Source: JALOAF01 sp035446765
GTDB taxonomy: Bacteria; Patescibacteriota; Gracilibacteria; Absconditabacterales; Absconditicoccaceae
Direction of reading: 5' to 3'
Assembly (NCBI GenBank): GCA_035446765.1
Contig: DAOTFU010000020.1
Span: forward strand, 1 to 19,241
Length of the DNA: 19,241 bases
Below the pieces are notes generated by a model. The model searched no databases, had not been told where the DNA came from, and saw only the letters and a program-made list of their open reading frames with translations. Positions 1 to 8,598 of this stretch are shown one piece after another (the stretch's first letter is position 1; the number at the start of each line of letters is the position of its first letter). A program made the position numbers and the translations under genes.

Positions 1-84
1 GCTTATAATCTACCTGTAGGTGTAAAGACATCAGATTTTTTTGTATATCTAGATAAGCTTTATTGTGTCTCCTGTATTACGTAA
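1..84 (+). CDS. C-terminal tail of an unidentified protein (5' end outside window)
   Basis: Frame 1 is open from the first base to a TAA at 82-84 and encodes 28 codons ending in DKLYCVSCIT. The other two forward frames stop within 20 bases (TAG, TAA). A strong terminator hairpin begins 27 bases after the stop, which supports a real gene end. The fragment has two cysteines close together but is too short for me to assign a family. It could also be non-coding. Confidence 0.45.
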   Translation, partial: AYNLPVGVKTSDFFVYLDKLYCVSCIT

Positions 85-110
85 TTAAAATTGAAGACAA
101 ATATAATTAA

Positions 111-147
111 GCCCCGGTCTAGATATCTAGAACTACGGGGCTTTTTT
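111..147 (+). terminator. Rho-independent terminator with a long palindromic stem
   Basis: GCCCCG (111-116) pairs with CGGGGC (136-141), and the interior TCTAGATATCTAGA is itself self-complementary, so the whole forms one long hairpin followed by six T (142-147). It follows the stop at 84. It lies only 12 bases before the start of the MFS gene, leaving no room for a promoter between them. Confidence 0.85.
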
Positions 148-159
148 AGTGTTTAAAAT

Positions 160-1341
160 ATGAAAATGAGAGAACGAAGAATAAATATAAGAAAATATTA
201 CCGATTTGAGATATCGTCTATGATTTTATTTGCGACTCCAATTATTGTCTTGTTTTGGCAGGATAATGGTCTGAGTATGATGCAAATAATGATATTACAA
301 TCTATATATTCTATACTTGTCACAGTATTAGAAATCCCAACTTGATATATTGCTGATATATATGGTAGAAGAAAATCTTTGATTATAGGATCTTTCATCC
401 ATGCTTTGTGAATAGTATATTATGCTATAGCATGAGACTTTGTGTGATTTGTGATAGCTGAATGACTTTTTGCCATAGGTATATCATTGATATCTGGAGC
501 TAACTCTGCTTTCTTATATGATGTTTTATTGGAAGCAGGAGAGGAGAAAAGATATAAAAAAATACTAGGAAATAGTACTTTTTATCTTTTGATATCTATG
601 GCTGTAGCTAATATTATGTGAGGATTTTTGTGAGAGATTAGTTTTAGATTAACATTTTGGCTGTCTTTTGTGTTTAATATATCTTCTGTGTTTATAGCAT
701 TTTCTATGAAGGAAGCTAAAAGACATAGAAAAATTATTAAGAAATGATACTTGAGACAGATGCTGATTATCGTAAAAGAAGCATTAATTGATAATCATAA
801 ACTAAGATACCTTTTGATATGAGCTGGTTTAATTTATGGTCTAAACAACATAGCTTTGTGGTTTTATCAACCATATTTTGAATTAGCATGATTAGATATA
901 ATATATTTTGGTATAATATTTGCCGCTTTCCAGATCTTTGCCGGTATTAGTGGAAAATATGCGCATAGGATAGAAAGGTTGTTGTGAGAGAAAAAGTCTA
1001 TTGTATTGTTGCTTATATTGTTGGGGATAAGTTATATCTTAATGTGAAAATTTGTTTTTGCATTTGGATTCTTGTTTGCTTTCTTGCAACAGTTTGTAAG
1101 ATGATTCTCGAAAATTATTTTTAATGATTATATCAACAAATTGATAGATTCAGAAAATAGAGCAACAATCTTGTCTATACAAAGTATGTTATCTAGATTG
1201 TGTTATGCTATTGTGATACCTTTTGTAGGTTACATAGCAGACATATATAGCATATCTCATGCTTTATTGATATCTTGAATATCTGTATTTGTGATTTGAG
1301 GAATATTTATTATTCTTTTACACAGGTATAAGATATTCTAA
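160..1341 (+). CDS. Major facilitator superfamily (MFS) transporter
   Basis: This 393-residue protein is read with TGA as Gly; about half of its glycines are TGA. It is strongly hydrophobic along its length, with roughly a dozen membrane segments, as expected for a 12-helix MFS secondary carrier in the inner membrane. MFS motif A is present in the loop after the second helix (about residues 62-72: GYIADIYGRRK). A long hydrophilic stretch around residues 185-210 (KEAKRHRKIIKK) fits the central loop between the two six-helix halves. Substrate cannot be told from sequence; drug or metabolite efflux is common for relatives of this size. ATG 160 is the first start, with ATG 166 as an alternative; neither has a Shine-Dalgarno sequence. 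The gene stands alone, with terminators immediately before its start and directly after its stop. Confidence 0.88.
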
Positions 1342-1365
1342 AAAACCCGCATATGCGGGTTTTTT
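1341..1365 (+). terminator. Rho-independent terminator after the MFS gene
   Basis: The perfect inverted repeat ACCCGCATATGCGGGT (1345-1360) is flanked by A and T runs, and starts right at the stop codon of the MFS gene. The T run extends to 1365. Its symmetry could allow activity in both directions. Confidence 0.9.
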
Positions 1366-1442
1366 GTATTTGATGTTGAGTTTTGGTTTACATTTGTTTA
1401 TATAACTTATAGAAACAAAAATAAATTGTTAAACTTAAAAAG

Positions 1443-1449
1443 AGGAGGT
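1443..1449 (+). promoter_or_regulatory. Strong Shine-Dalgarno site
   Basis: AGGAGGT lies 4-5 bases before ATG 1454, which fixes that start. It is the only clear canonical ribosome binding site I see in the window; other genes have A/T-rich leaders. A weak possible promoter lies upstream (TTTACA 1387-1392 and TATAGA 1408-1413, 15-bp spacing). Confidence 0.85.
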
Positions 1450-1453
1450 CTTT

Positions 1454-2272
1454 ATGAGAGTTAAAAGTTTTCCAAAGCGTAATATTAGGTTATACCAACT
1501 TAAAGATTGTCAGAAGGGCTTCATATCTACTTTGGCTGTGAAAGCAATATCTGGATATAAAAAGTTTAATTTGGCTATAAACATAAAATCTTTGGTAAGT
1601 TCAGTTAAATCTGATGATTTTTGCATACCAGTTTTTGGTACTGGAGATGGTAAGTTAGATTTTGAGATTGATTTATCGTCGTTTGTTATTAATGATGATA
1701 TGATTAATCTTAAAGATCTTGAGTCTGGAGAAGAATATGATTGGCATAAAACAAAAGTTGATGTTTTGGAAAATGTGCTATCTTATGATGACTCAGAGTA
1801 TGAGGACGAGTATTTTGAAGATTTTTTTGATGATTGGCTTGTCTGTTCAAAATTTGAGAAGAAATCTTTAATTAAGCAAATCGAAGATTTTCTTCAGAGA
1901 GATTATGAATCTAGTGATGTAAGTGATATAGTGTTAGATAGAAAGAATACAATAAAGATGATGAGATCTTTAAATTCTGAAAATGTTAGTGATTATTCTT
2001 ATGATTCTGAAGATGATTTTGATACAGATTCTGATAATCCAGACTTTAGTAATGATTTTTATAGATATAATTCTAAAGAACGAGAACTTTTGTTGGGATT
2101 GTTTGAACTTAAATTAGATTTTATTAATACTTATTTATTGTCTGGTGATAATTGGAGAGACTTATCAAAAGGTACTTTTTTGTCTATTAGAGAATATATG
2201 ATTGAGAAGGAGAGATATGAAATTTTGATTAGACCAGCTAAGTATTTTAGTATTAAAGTTTTAAAAAATTAA
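1454..2272 (+). CDS. Acidic orphan protein of unknown function, no TGA codons
   Basis: This 272-residue protein has no family I recognise. It has no membrane segment or signal peptide. The N-terminal ~45 residues are basic and begin MRVKSFPKRNIRLYQLKDC. The middle is highly acidic: one patch around residues 114-130 is rich in Asp/Glu/Tyr/Phe, and another around residues 177-205 is rich in Ser/Asp. The C-terminal part (about 208-272) looks helical, with Lys/Glu/Leu-rich sequence. All nine glycines use GGN codons, whereas neighbours use TGA for about half of theirs. It also has a textbook Shine-Dalgarno site, unlike neighbouring genes. It is a single-gene unit between two terminators. These differences could mean recent acquisition, high expression, or translation demands unlike the rest. 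It could be a phage- or plasmid-derived protein, but nothing in the sequence proves this. Confidence 0.8.
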   Translation: MRVKSFPKRNIRLYQLKDCQKGFISTLAVKAISGYKKFNLAINIKSLVSSVKSDDFCIPVFGTGDGKLDFEIDLSSFVINDDMINLKDLESGEEYDWHKTKVDVLENVLSYDDSEYEDEYFEDFFDDWLVCSKFEKKSLIKQIEDFLQRDYESSDVSDIVLDRKNTIKMMRSLNSENVSDYSYDSEDDFDTDSDNPDFSNDFYRYNSKERELLLGLFELKLDFINTYLLSGDNWRDLSKGTFLSIREYMIEKERYEILIRPAKYFSIKVLKN

Positions 2273-2280
2273 TTTTAGAA

Positions 2281-2307
2281 AAAAGAGTCGATTATTTCGA
2301 CTCTTTT
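2281..2307. terminator. Bidirectional terminator between convergent genes
   Basis: GAGTCGA (2285-2291) and TCGACTC (2297-2303) form a stem with a five-base loop, flanked by an A run before and a T run after. It follows the stop of the acidic protein on the + strand and the stop of the SPFH gene on the - strand. In both directions the hairpin ends in at least five U. Confidence 0.88.
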
Positions 2308-2331
2308 TGTTTTTCTTATGAAAAATATTTT

Positions 2332-3099
2332 TTATTTTTTCTTCTTTTCAGTACTGAATTGGTTTGATATTCATTTTATGGCATCAAGCATTTCTATTGG
2401 TAACATCCATACAGTAGTGTTTGATTGATCGGAACTAATATCATTGATAGATTGAAGTGTTCTCAGGTGTAGTGCTCCAGGTGCTTTTGCCAACATTTCT
2501 GCGGCTTTTTTAAGATTATCTGCAGCTTGAAGTTCTCATTCAGATGTAATAATTTTTGATCTTTTTTCTCTTTCTGCTTCTGCTTGTTTACCTATAGTTC
2601 TTTTTAGATTTTCTGGTAAATTTATGTCTTTTAGTTCTACTGAAAGAACATTTACTCATCGTGTATCTGATTTTTCGTCTACAATTTTTTTGATTGTATC
2701 GCTAGCTTCTTTCCTATTTGTAAGTAATTCGTCTAATTCGAATTGTCATACAATATTTCTCATTGTGGTTTGAGCAAATTGACTCATAGCATAATCTACA
2801 TATTTTACATTGATTACTGATCTATCTACTTGTTTTTCTTTTATTTCATAGTAGATTACAGCATTGATACTACATGAGATATTGTCTTTTGTCATAGCTT
2901 CTTGGCTGGGTACGTCTACAGCCTTTTCTCTGATATCAACAGTCTTTGTTGTTTGAATTATTGGTCGAATAAATTTAAATCATGGTGTTAATGTTTTTTC
3001 ATATTTTCATAGTGTAAAAACTACTTTTCTTTCGTATTGTTTTACTATTTTGATACCTGCTAAAAAGTAGATTAGTATTAATATTAAAAGGTAGTTCAT
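2332..3099 (-). CDS. SPFH/band 7 domain membrane protein (slipin/stomatin-like)
   Basis: The 255-residue protein has an N-terminal hydrophobic anchor (residues 3-19), then an SPFH/band 7 domain (about 20-175). Typical features are VDIREKAVDVPSQEAMTKDN around 54-73, AVIYYEI, the YAMSQFAQTTMRNIVG helix, and WGVNVLSVELKDINLPE at 147-163. A Glu/Lys-rich helix follows (168-205). Family members form membrane-bound oligomeric rings or microdomains and are often partnered with a protease; no NfeD or HflC partner is seen here. Six of nine glycines are TGA. The WGV tryptophan (residue 147) is encoded by CGA, supporting CGA=Trp. The gene is last in a minus-strand series after the permease, with a 105-bp AT-rich gap that could hold a weak promoter. 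There is no Shine-Dalgarno site at ATG 3099. Confidence 0.9.
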
Positions 3100-3204
3100 T
3101 TTGTTATTTTTAATATTTAAAATAATATTATATATTTATATATAAGATTTTTTATATTAAATGAAAGATTTGTTTGTTATGATTAGTTTTAGAATTAAGA
3201 AATT

Positions 3205-4350
3205 TTATTTTAAGAAAAAATTAACTATTTCAAAAATCATTCAAATAATAAATAAAGAAGATATTAAAATTGCCAAACTTTTGCTCAAAAAAACTTCGTA
3301 CTCTGGTATTCTATTTCATTGGGTATGTGCCTTTCTATGTATGATTAAAACTAATATTACAATTAATCATCATGCTATTATTCATCATATGGTTATGATG
3401 TTTATAAAAGAAAAGAAATCAAATATTTCTAAAAACAAGAATATGGCAATTGGTAGTATAGCAGATCTAAATCGTGCTGTTTTCTTTTTGTTTTTATAGT
3501 CTTGTATAAAGCTTCATTCCAATGATGTTCACAATGCTAAGTAAGATGTAAACATAGTTATCATTCATATTATTATAAATGGTGTTCATAGTGCTAGTGT
3601 TGAGACCTGTGGAGTACCTTCTCAACTTATTCAAACAACCAAAAAAGTAAACAAAGCATATATTAAAATTGTTATAATAGATCATATTATTATCACTTTT
3701 TTTGTAAGTGATTCATCTTTTTTGAGTACCTTGACCACTGATGGCAATGAAAAAAACTCTATTAAAGAAAATAAAACCACTCATAGAGGCAAAAATAAAT
3801 ATCATTTATTAAAAATAGTTAAATTTGTATAATTTATGTCTTTTGTAAAAAAGATAAATATTAATATTAACATTAATATTAATAATAAAACGCCAAGTCT
3901 TTCATATTTTCTTAGTGAAGATACTCAGCGTCGTAACAAAATAGACATTAAAAACCCAAACAAGGCTCAAAGAATTGTTGTATATTCTAAATTTCAAAAA
4001 ATAATATAACTCAGACTTTCTCAAACACCTATCATATAAGCCAATAATGCAGATAATATAGTAAAGGCCATAAGAACAAACATTATGTTTTTACCTTTAG
4101 TTCAAAGATATTTTTCGGCATATCAAACCAATTGGTGATCTTCTTTTGTTCTCAAAATTATTTCTCCAAAATATAGGTTTACTAAAAGTATTAATGCTCA
4201 AAAAATAAAAAGATATCACATTGTTGTTAGAAATCATGATTTTACGGCAACATATGGCATACTCAAAAATCATACACCAATTACTGTTCAAATTATTATT
4301 GATGTTGCTGTGATTATTTTTTTGGTTTTTTTGTTTATATTAAAAATCAT
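3205..4350 (-). CDS. Amino acid permease (aromatic/neutral amino acid transporter-like)
   Basis: This 381-residue, very hydrophobic protein has about 11 membrane helices. The first helix carries GTVIGVGFLSMPY (residues 21-33), the G-x-G-hydrophobic-P unwound-helix motif of APC-fold amino acid transporters (AA_trans/HAAAP group). Later DYKNKKKTAWFRSAI precedes the last helices, as in related permeases; its Trp is a CGA codon. The substrate is likely an amino acid, but specificity is not readable. The start lies 27 bp after the ileS stop on the same strand, so the two are probably co-transcribed. This suggests uptake of amino acids, possibly including isoleucine, although that link is inferred only from position. 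Many glycines are TGA, so the gene looks broken under the standard code but is one continuous frame here. A plus-strand open frame at 3161-3499 overlaps it and is spurious. Confidence 0.85.
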
Positions 4351-4377
4351 TTCTTTTATTGTAGGACTAATAAAAAA

Positions 4378-7300
4378 CTAATCTATTTTTATTTCCATTT
4401 TTGCTAATGGTTGCTTGATTTTTATATTATTTCTTGATCTTATAAACAATCACAAAGATATTATTTTTCTTACTAACTCAATTTCTCACATAAGTTTTTT
4501 GTCGATATATTTGTCAGAAGAAATTGGGAAATGTTTTAGATGTATAGAGTCTCATTTTATTTGATCTTTATTTGTGAATTTTTGTAGTTCTAAATAAATA
4601 TATTCACTAATAAATGGTGCAAATGGAGCTGATATTTTAACAAAAGTATTTAGAACCTCAAACAGTGTGTTGTAAGCAGATACTTTGTCTTGATCCATGC
4701 CAGATGCTCGGAATCTTCTTCTAGATCTTCTGATATATCGGTTTGTTAATTTATCTATAAATCACATAAGTAACTTGCTGGCATTGTCTAAGTGGTAATG
4801 ATTCATTTCATTTTCTATTTTAATTCACAGCTCGTTTAGACTTGCAAGTATCCGTTTATCTAAATCATTTGAAATTTTGTAGTTTGGTAGTTTGATGATT
4901 TCAGCTTTTGATAAATTTCATTTTTTACCATATATATCTTTTCGTAATTCAGCAAATACTACATCGTGTGATAATAACAATATATTTGTTCCATTTTCTT
5001 GAGATAATATTTTTTTGTAAGTTGATTTTATATTATTCAATCATTCTTGTCGTAATCATTTATCTTCAATTATTTCAAGATCTTTATCTAAGTTTTCTTT
5101 GTATATTTTTTTTATTATTTTTGCAGTTTTTGTTGTTCTGTCTGAGTGAGAACAGTAGATTTTGTCCAACTCTAATCTTAGAACCTTACTTATAAATTCT
5201 TCAGAATTTAATTTGTCTATTCATTCTTGTGTTAATTTTGAATCCAAATCAAATCAAGCAGCATGAGTATGCCTCATAAAAAATAAGTTTGTGTTTTTTG
5301 TTTTAAAGTTGTCTACTTTTGCATATGTTTCAAAGAATTTGTATGCGTTAGTTAATGATGCTGTAAAATCTTTATATACTTGATCTACTCATTTTTCAGT
5401 AAACTTCATAGGTTCAGCTTTTACTGAAGGGGAGGATAACATATATAACCTATAAGCATCTGTACCATATCTATGGAATAAGTATTCAGGATCTGGATAA
5501 TTTTTTAAGCTTTTTGACATTTTGTGTCAATCTTCAGCTAGTATTAATCCATTAATAACTACATTCTCAAAAGAATTTGATCACATCATAGCGTTACCCA
5601 AAACATGCATAACTCTAAACCAACCTCTAGTTTGATCTAATCATTCCATGATCCAGTCTGCTGGATATATCAATGGTTTGTAAGACCTTTCGGTTCAGTC
5701 TTTTTTTCTAATAAATCATACTTGTCCAAAAGGCATAGATCAAGATTCAAACCAACAATCCATCACTTCTGGTATTCTGTGGTATATTTTTCAATCTATA
5801 TTAAATCGATAATTGTCTACATGTGGTCTATGTAAGTCTATTTCTTTTTGAGTAGTATTGTCGAAATAGTGTATTTTAATTCCACAATGTTTTAGATTAT
5901 ATTCCATTTTTCTTTTTCTATAGTCGAAGTGTCTGAAATATCTTTGTAGATTTACTATAGGATCTCAATGTGATACAGTAATTATTGTTTTTGCTTTAAA
6001 TTGTTTATTTATGTCTTTTATGAAGTTTGACAATCTTTCAAACATATTATCTACAGATTCTCATCCTGGATAGACTTTTTCATTTGTGGGTTTACTAGTG
6101 GTTACTCAGTGATGAAACTCAATCCCTTGTATTGATGGGTGGAAAAACTCACATATCCTGATATCTACATATATATTTTTTCATATTTCAAATAATTTTT
6201 GTGTTTTATCATCTTTGATATATTCTAGTAGTTTATTTTCATTGTGTAATTTTTGATATTCATCTACTATTTTTTGATATTGTGTATGTATTTCGGATAC
6301 TTCTCAATCTCAAAATTGTGTTTTTAGAAATGGTAAGATAGTTTCAAAAGTTCTTTTTAGAGGAGATATTACGACTATAAAATCTTCATCATTTCACAAT
6401 TCTTTTTGTAAATTATTTTTTAATTCTTCAGCTTGTACTTTTCCATTTTCTGTCAGAGTTCATTTTCATAAAGAATCTCACCAATTTTTTGTGTTGAAGT
6501 CTGTCTCACCATGTCTAATAAAGATGTTTTTTGTAAGATTTTGAGAACCATTCTTTGTATTTTGGAAGAGTTCATCTAATGTTCAGATGCTTATTCTGTC
6601 TTCTTGATCATCATCATTTTGCCAAACTGGTATTGGAGAACCTCGGTATCTATTTCTACTAAGATTCCAATCTGGAGCAGAATCTAGAGTATCTATAAAT
6701 CTTTTTTTTACATTTTCTGGTACAAATCCTATTTTTTTGGCGTTTTCCACTGTTTGTGGTTTCAATTCAGGTTCTTTGATAAACCAAGAATCCATAGCTT
6801 TTGATATCAATGGAGTTCCACATCTTCGACAGTGTGGATATGAATGAGTATATGATTGTAAAAATATTAGTTTTCATTCATCTTTTAATCTTTTATTGAT
6901 ATCTTTGTTGGCATCGTATACTACTGTTCACTCGTAATCAGGTACTTGGTTTGTAAATTCACCATAATCGTTCACAGGCAAGAAAAGTCGATCTTTGGCT
7001 GTTTCTCTAGGGAAAATTATTCCAGCAACTATTTCAAAATCTTCCTGTCCAAATGCAGGGGCTATGTGTACAATTCCAGTTCCTCAATCTGTGCTAACAT
7101 AATCTCATGGTATGATTTGGAAATACTTTTCTTTGTATTCGGTAGGTATTTTGCTTTGATTAATATATTCAAAAAGTGGTTTGTAATAAACTCATTCCAT
7201 ATTATTTCCATCAAACCTACTGATTAGTAAATAATCTTCTTTATTTTTGTAATACTTACCTAATAATGCCTCAGCTATTATGTAATATTCTTTTCCTGCT

Positions 7301-8514
7301 TTATCAAAAACCATAACATATTTGATGTGAGGTCATATAGCAAGAAAACTATTTGATGGCAGAGTCCATGGAGTAGTTGTCCAAGCTAATACATTTACAG
7401 GATTGTCTCACTTTGTAATGTGTGTTAAGTTTTGGTGATGAAGATACAAATCATAAAATTGATTTATGATTTCTTCTGTATCATCGATGATTGTGTTTTC
7501 AATTTTTAAAGCCATCCCAAAACTATTATCTGATTCAATTATTTCTATCCATTCTAGATGAGTAGATTTTTCAGGTTCCATATTTTTTGGTTCTCCGTTG
7601 ATTTCTGTTTCTATGTGTATTAAGTTCCAAAGTCATCATTTTGAAATTTCCTTGAATTCTCAAATTACCTTTGAATTAGTTGTTTCTACCCCCAATTCTT
7701 CTTTAATTTCTTTGATATTTGTTTTTTCTATTGTATCTCATTTTTCTATCTTACCACCAGGGAATACATATTTTTGTCATTTTTTGTTATAAGACATCAA
7801 AAATTTATTATCTTTTTTGATAATAGCACATGTCACATTTATAAATCAGTCTGATGTTGTTTCATATTTGTTTAATTCTTCTTTGTTTTTGTTGTATAAC
7901 CCAAATTTTACTGTGACTGCTGGATCTTGTCTATCTTGGTATCATTCATTTACTTCAGAATTTGATAATCCAGTGGCACAAGATGGACAATATCGTTGTA
8001 TTTTAAATCATTTATATACTAGATTTTTGGAATATAAGTTGTCAAATACATTGATTACAGATTCCATAAAATCTAGATTCATAGTCATGTATGCATGTTC
8101 CATATCTGCTCGTCTACCGATTTGATCTACGAAAGTATTTCGTTCATTACTTACATTACTTACATAATTTCTACATTCTTGTGTAAATTTGTCTATTCCT
8201 AATTTTTCTTCAATGTCCTTTTTTCAGTCTAATCATAGTTTTTTTTCTACAGCCTTTTCTACAGGTAAACCATGACAATCTCGTCATCGATCTCTAATTA
8301 CTTGATATCATTTCATGGTCTTGTATCTACCCACTAGGTCTTTCATCACTCCAACTAGTCCGTGTCCAAAGTGTGGAGTACCACTAGCAAAGGGAGGACC
8401 ATCGTATGTGATAGCTTGTAATTTATTTGATCTTTGATCAATAGATTTTTGGAAAATATTGTTTTCTTTTCGATATGTGGTTAAATTTTGGATTAGTTCT
8501 TTTTGATTCGACAT
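4378..8514 (-). CDS. ileS: Isoleucyl-tRNA synthetase with three inserted enzyme domains (Nudix, two histidine phosphatases)
   Basis: A cytoplasmic class I synthetase that charges tRNA-Ile. The single frame is 1378 residues, far longer than usual (roughly 930-1050). Core motifs in order: HFGHG (48-52), WGWDCHGLPVE (76-86), editing motif WTTTPWTLPS (378-387), GTGIVHIAPAFG with D492, YPHCWRC (559-565), RYWGSPIPVW (622-631), DLHRPH (893-898), DCWFESGSMPFGQ (919-931), TRGWFR (962-967), KMSKS (998-1002), DKWIL (1219-1223), NWYIRRSRRRFW (1258-1269), then KIKQPLAKMEI near the end. Three foreign domains sit in loops: Nudix (about 222-358), histidine phosphatase (about 660-862) and a shorter histidine phosphatase (about 1073-1212). 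The protein stops just after KQPLAKM, so the C-terminal ~200 residues of long IleRS relatives are missing. Many conserved Trp codons are CGA or CGG. The permease gene follows after 27 bp. No Shine-Dalgarno site at ATG 8514. Confidence 0.96.
4879..5298 (-). other. Inserted histidine phosphatase domain 2 within ileS (SixA-like size)
   Basis: Codons for residues about 1073-1212 of IleRS. It starts NTNLFFMRHTHAAG (R1081, H1082 as the phosphate-accepting His), then LTQEG, then IYCSHSDRTTKTAKII (R1126), and later ILLLSHDVV-type sequence with H1183. These are the two His and two Arg signatures of the histidine phosphatase superfamily, in only ~140 residues, similar to SixA-type members. It lies between the end of the catalytic core (FFETYAKVDNF) and the start of the anticodon-binding domain (LDKWIL). 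Confidence 0.82.
5929..6537 (-). other. Inserted histidine phosphatase (phosphoglycerate mutase-like) domain 1 within ileS
   Basis: Codons for residues about 660-862 of IleRS. NIFIRHGETDFN (H668 in RHGE), LTENGKVQAEEL, SPLKRTFET (R721), CEFFHP with a possible acid E789, YPGGESVDNMFERL (816-829) and TVSHGDPI (H849) appear in the order expected for a full-length phosphoglycerate mutase-like phosphatase. The insertion lies after IGTLDEL and before DLHRPH, where ordinary IleRS has a short loop. All catalytic positions look intact, so activity is likely; the substrate is unknown. Confidence 0.9.
7441..7851 (-). other. Inserted Nudix hydrolase domain within ileS
   Basis: Codons for residues about 222-358 of IleRS. 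The Nudix box runs 254-276: G254, D260 where Glu is usual, K268 in place of Arg, then E269, E272, E273 and G275, so the metal-binding EExxEE-type acids are kept. VFPGGKIEKGD precedes it, and NGEPKNMEPEKSTHLEWIEI (307-326) resembles nucleotide-triphosphatase Nudix members. It is inserted in the editing-domain entry, between DPAVTVKFGL and VLAWTTTPWTLP. Confidence 0.9.
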
Positions 8515-8521
8515 AATCTAA

Positions 8522-8566
8522 TTAAAAGTTATCAAGTTAAAAGTTGAAGGGCTTTTTAACTTTTAA
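8522..8566. repeat. Repeated and inverted 9-mer in the ileS leader
   Basis: TTAAAAGTT occurs at 8522-8530 and 8537-8545, and its complement AACTTTTAA at 8558-8566. The second copy and the complement can form a 9-bp hairpin with a 12-base loop just before the ileS start. It sits in the untranslated region between the terminator at 8599-8628 and ATG 8514. It might affect ileS expression; no T-box or other known riboswitch features are visible. Confidence 0.45.
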
Positions 8567-8598
8567 ATAAGTAGTAGTGATTTTCAATTTAAAATTAG

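Noticed and set aside
3161..3499. Plus-strand open frame of 112 codons
   Set aside because: It lies entirely over the C-terminal part of the permease gene on the other strand, which has clear membrane helices and an intact frame; the plus-strand protein has no recognisable features.
3840..3895. ATTAAT-type simple repeat
   Set aside because: It lies within a membrane helix of the permease (Leu/Ile/Met-rich), so the repetition reflects codon use in a low-complexity coding stretch.
4879..7851. Inteins as an explanation for the IleRS inserts
   Set aside because: The inserts do not begin with Cys or Ser splice residues or end in His-Asn, and instead carry Nudix and histidine phosphatase motifs.
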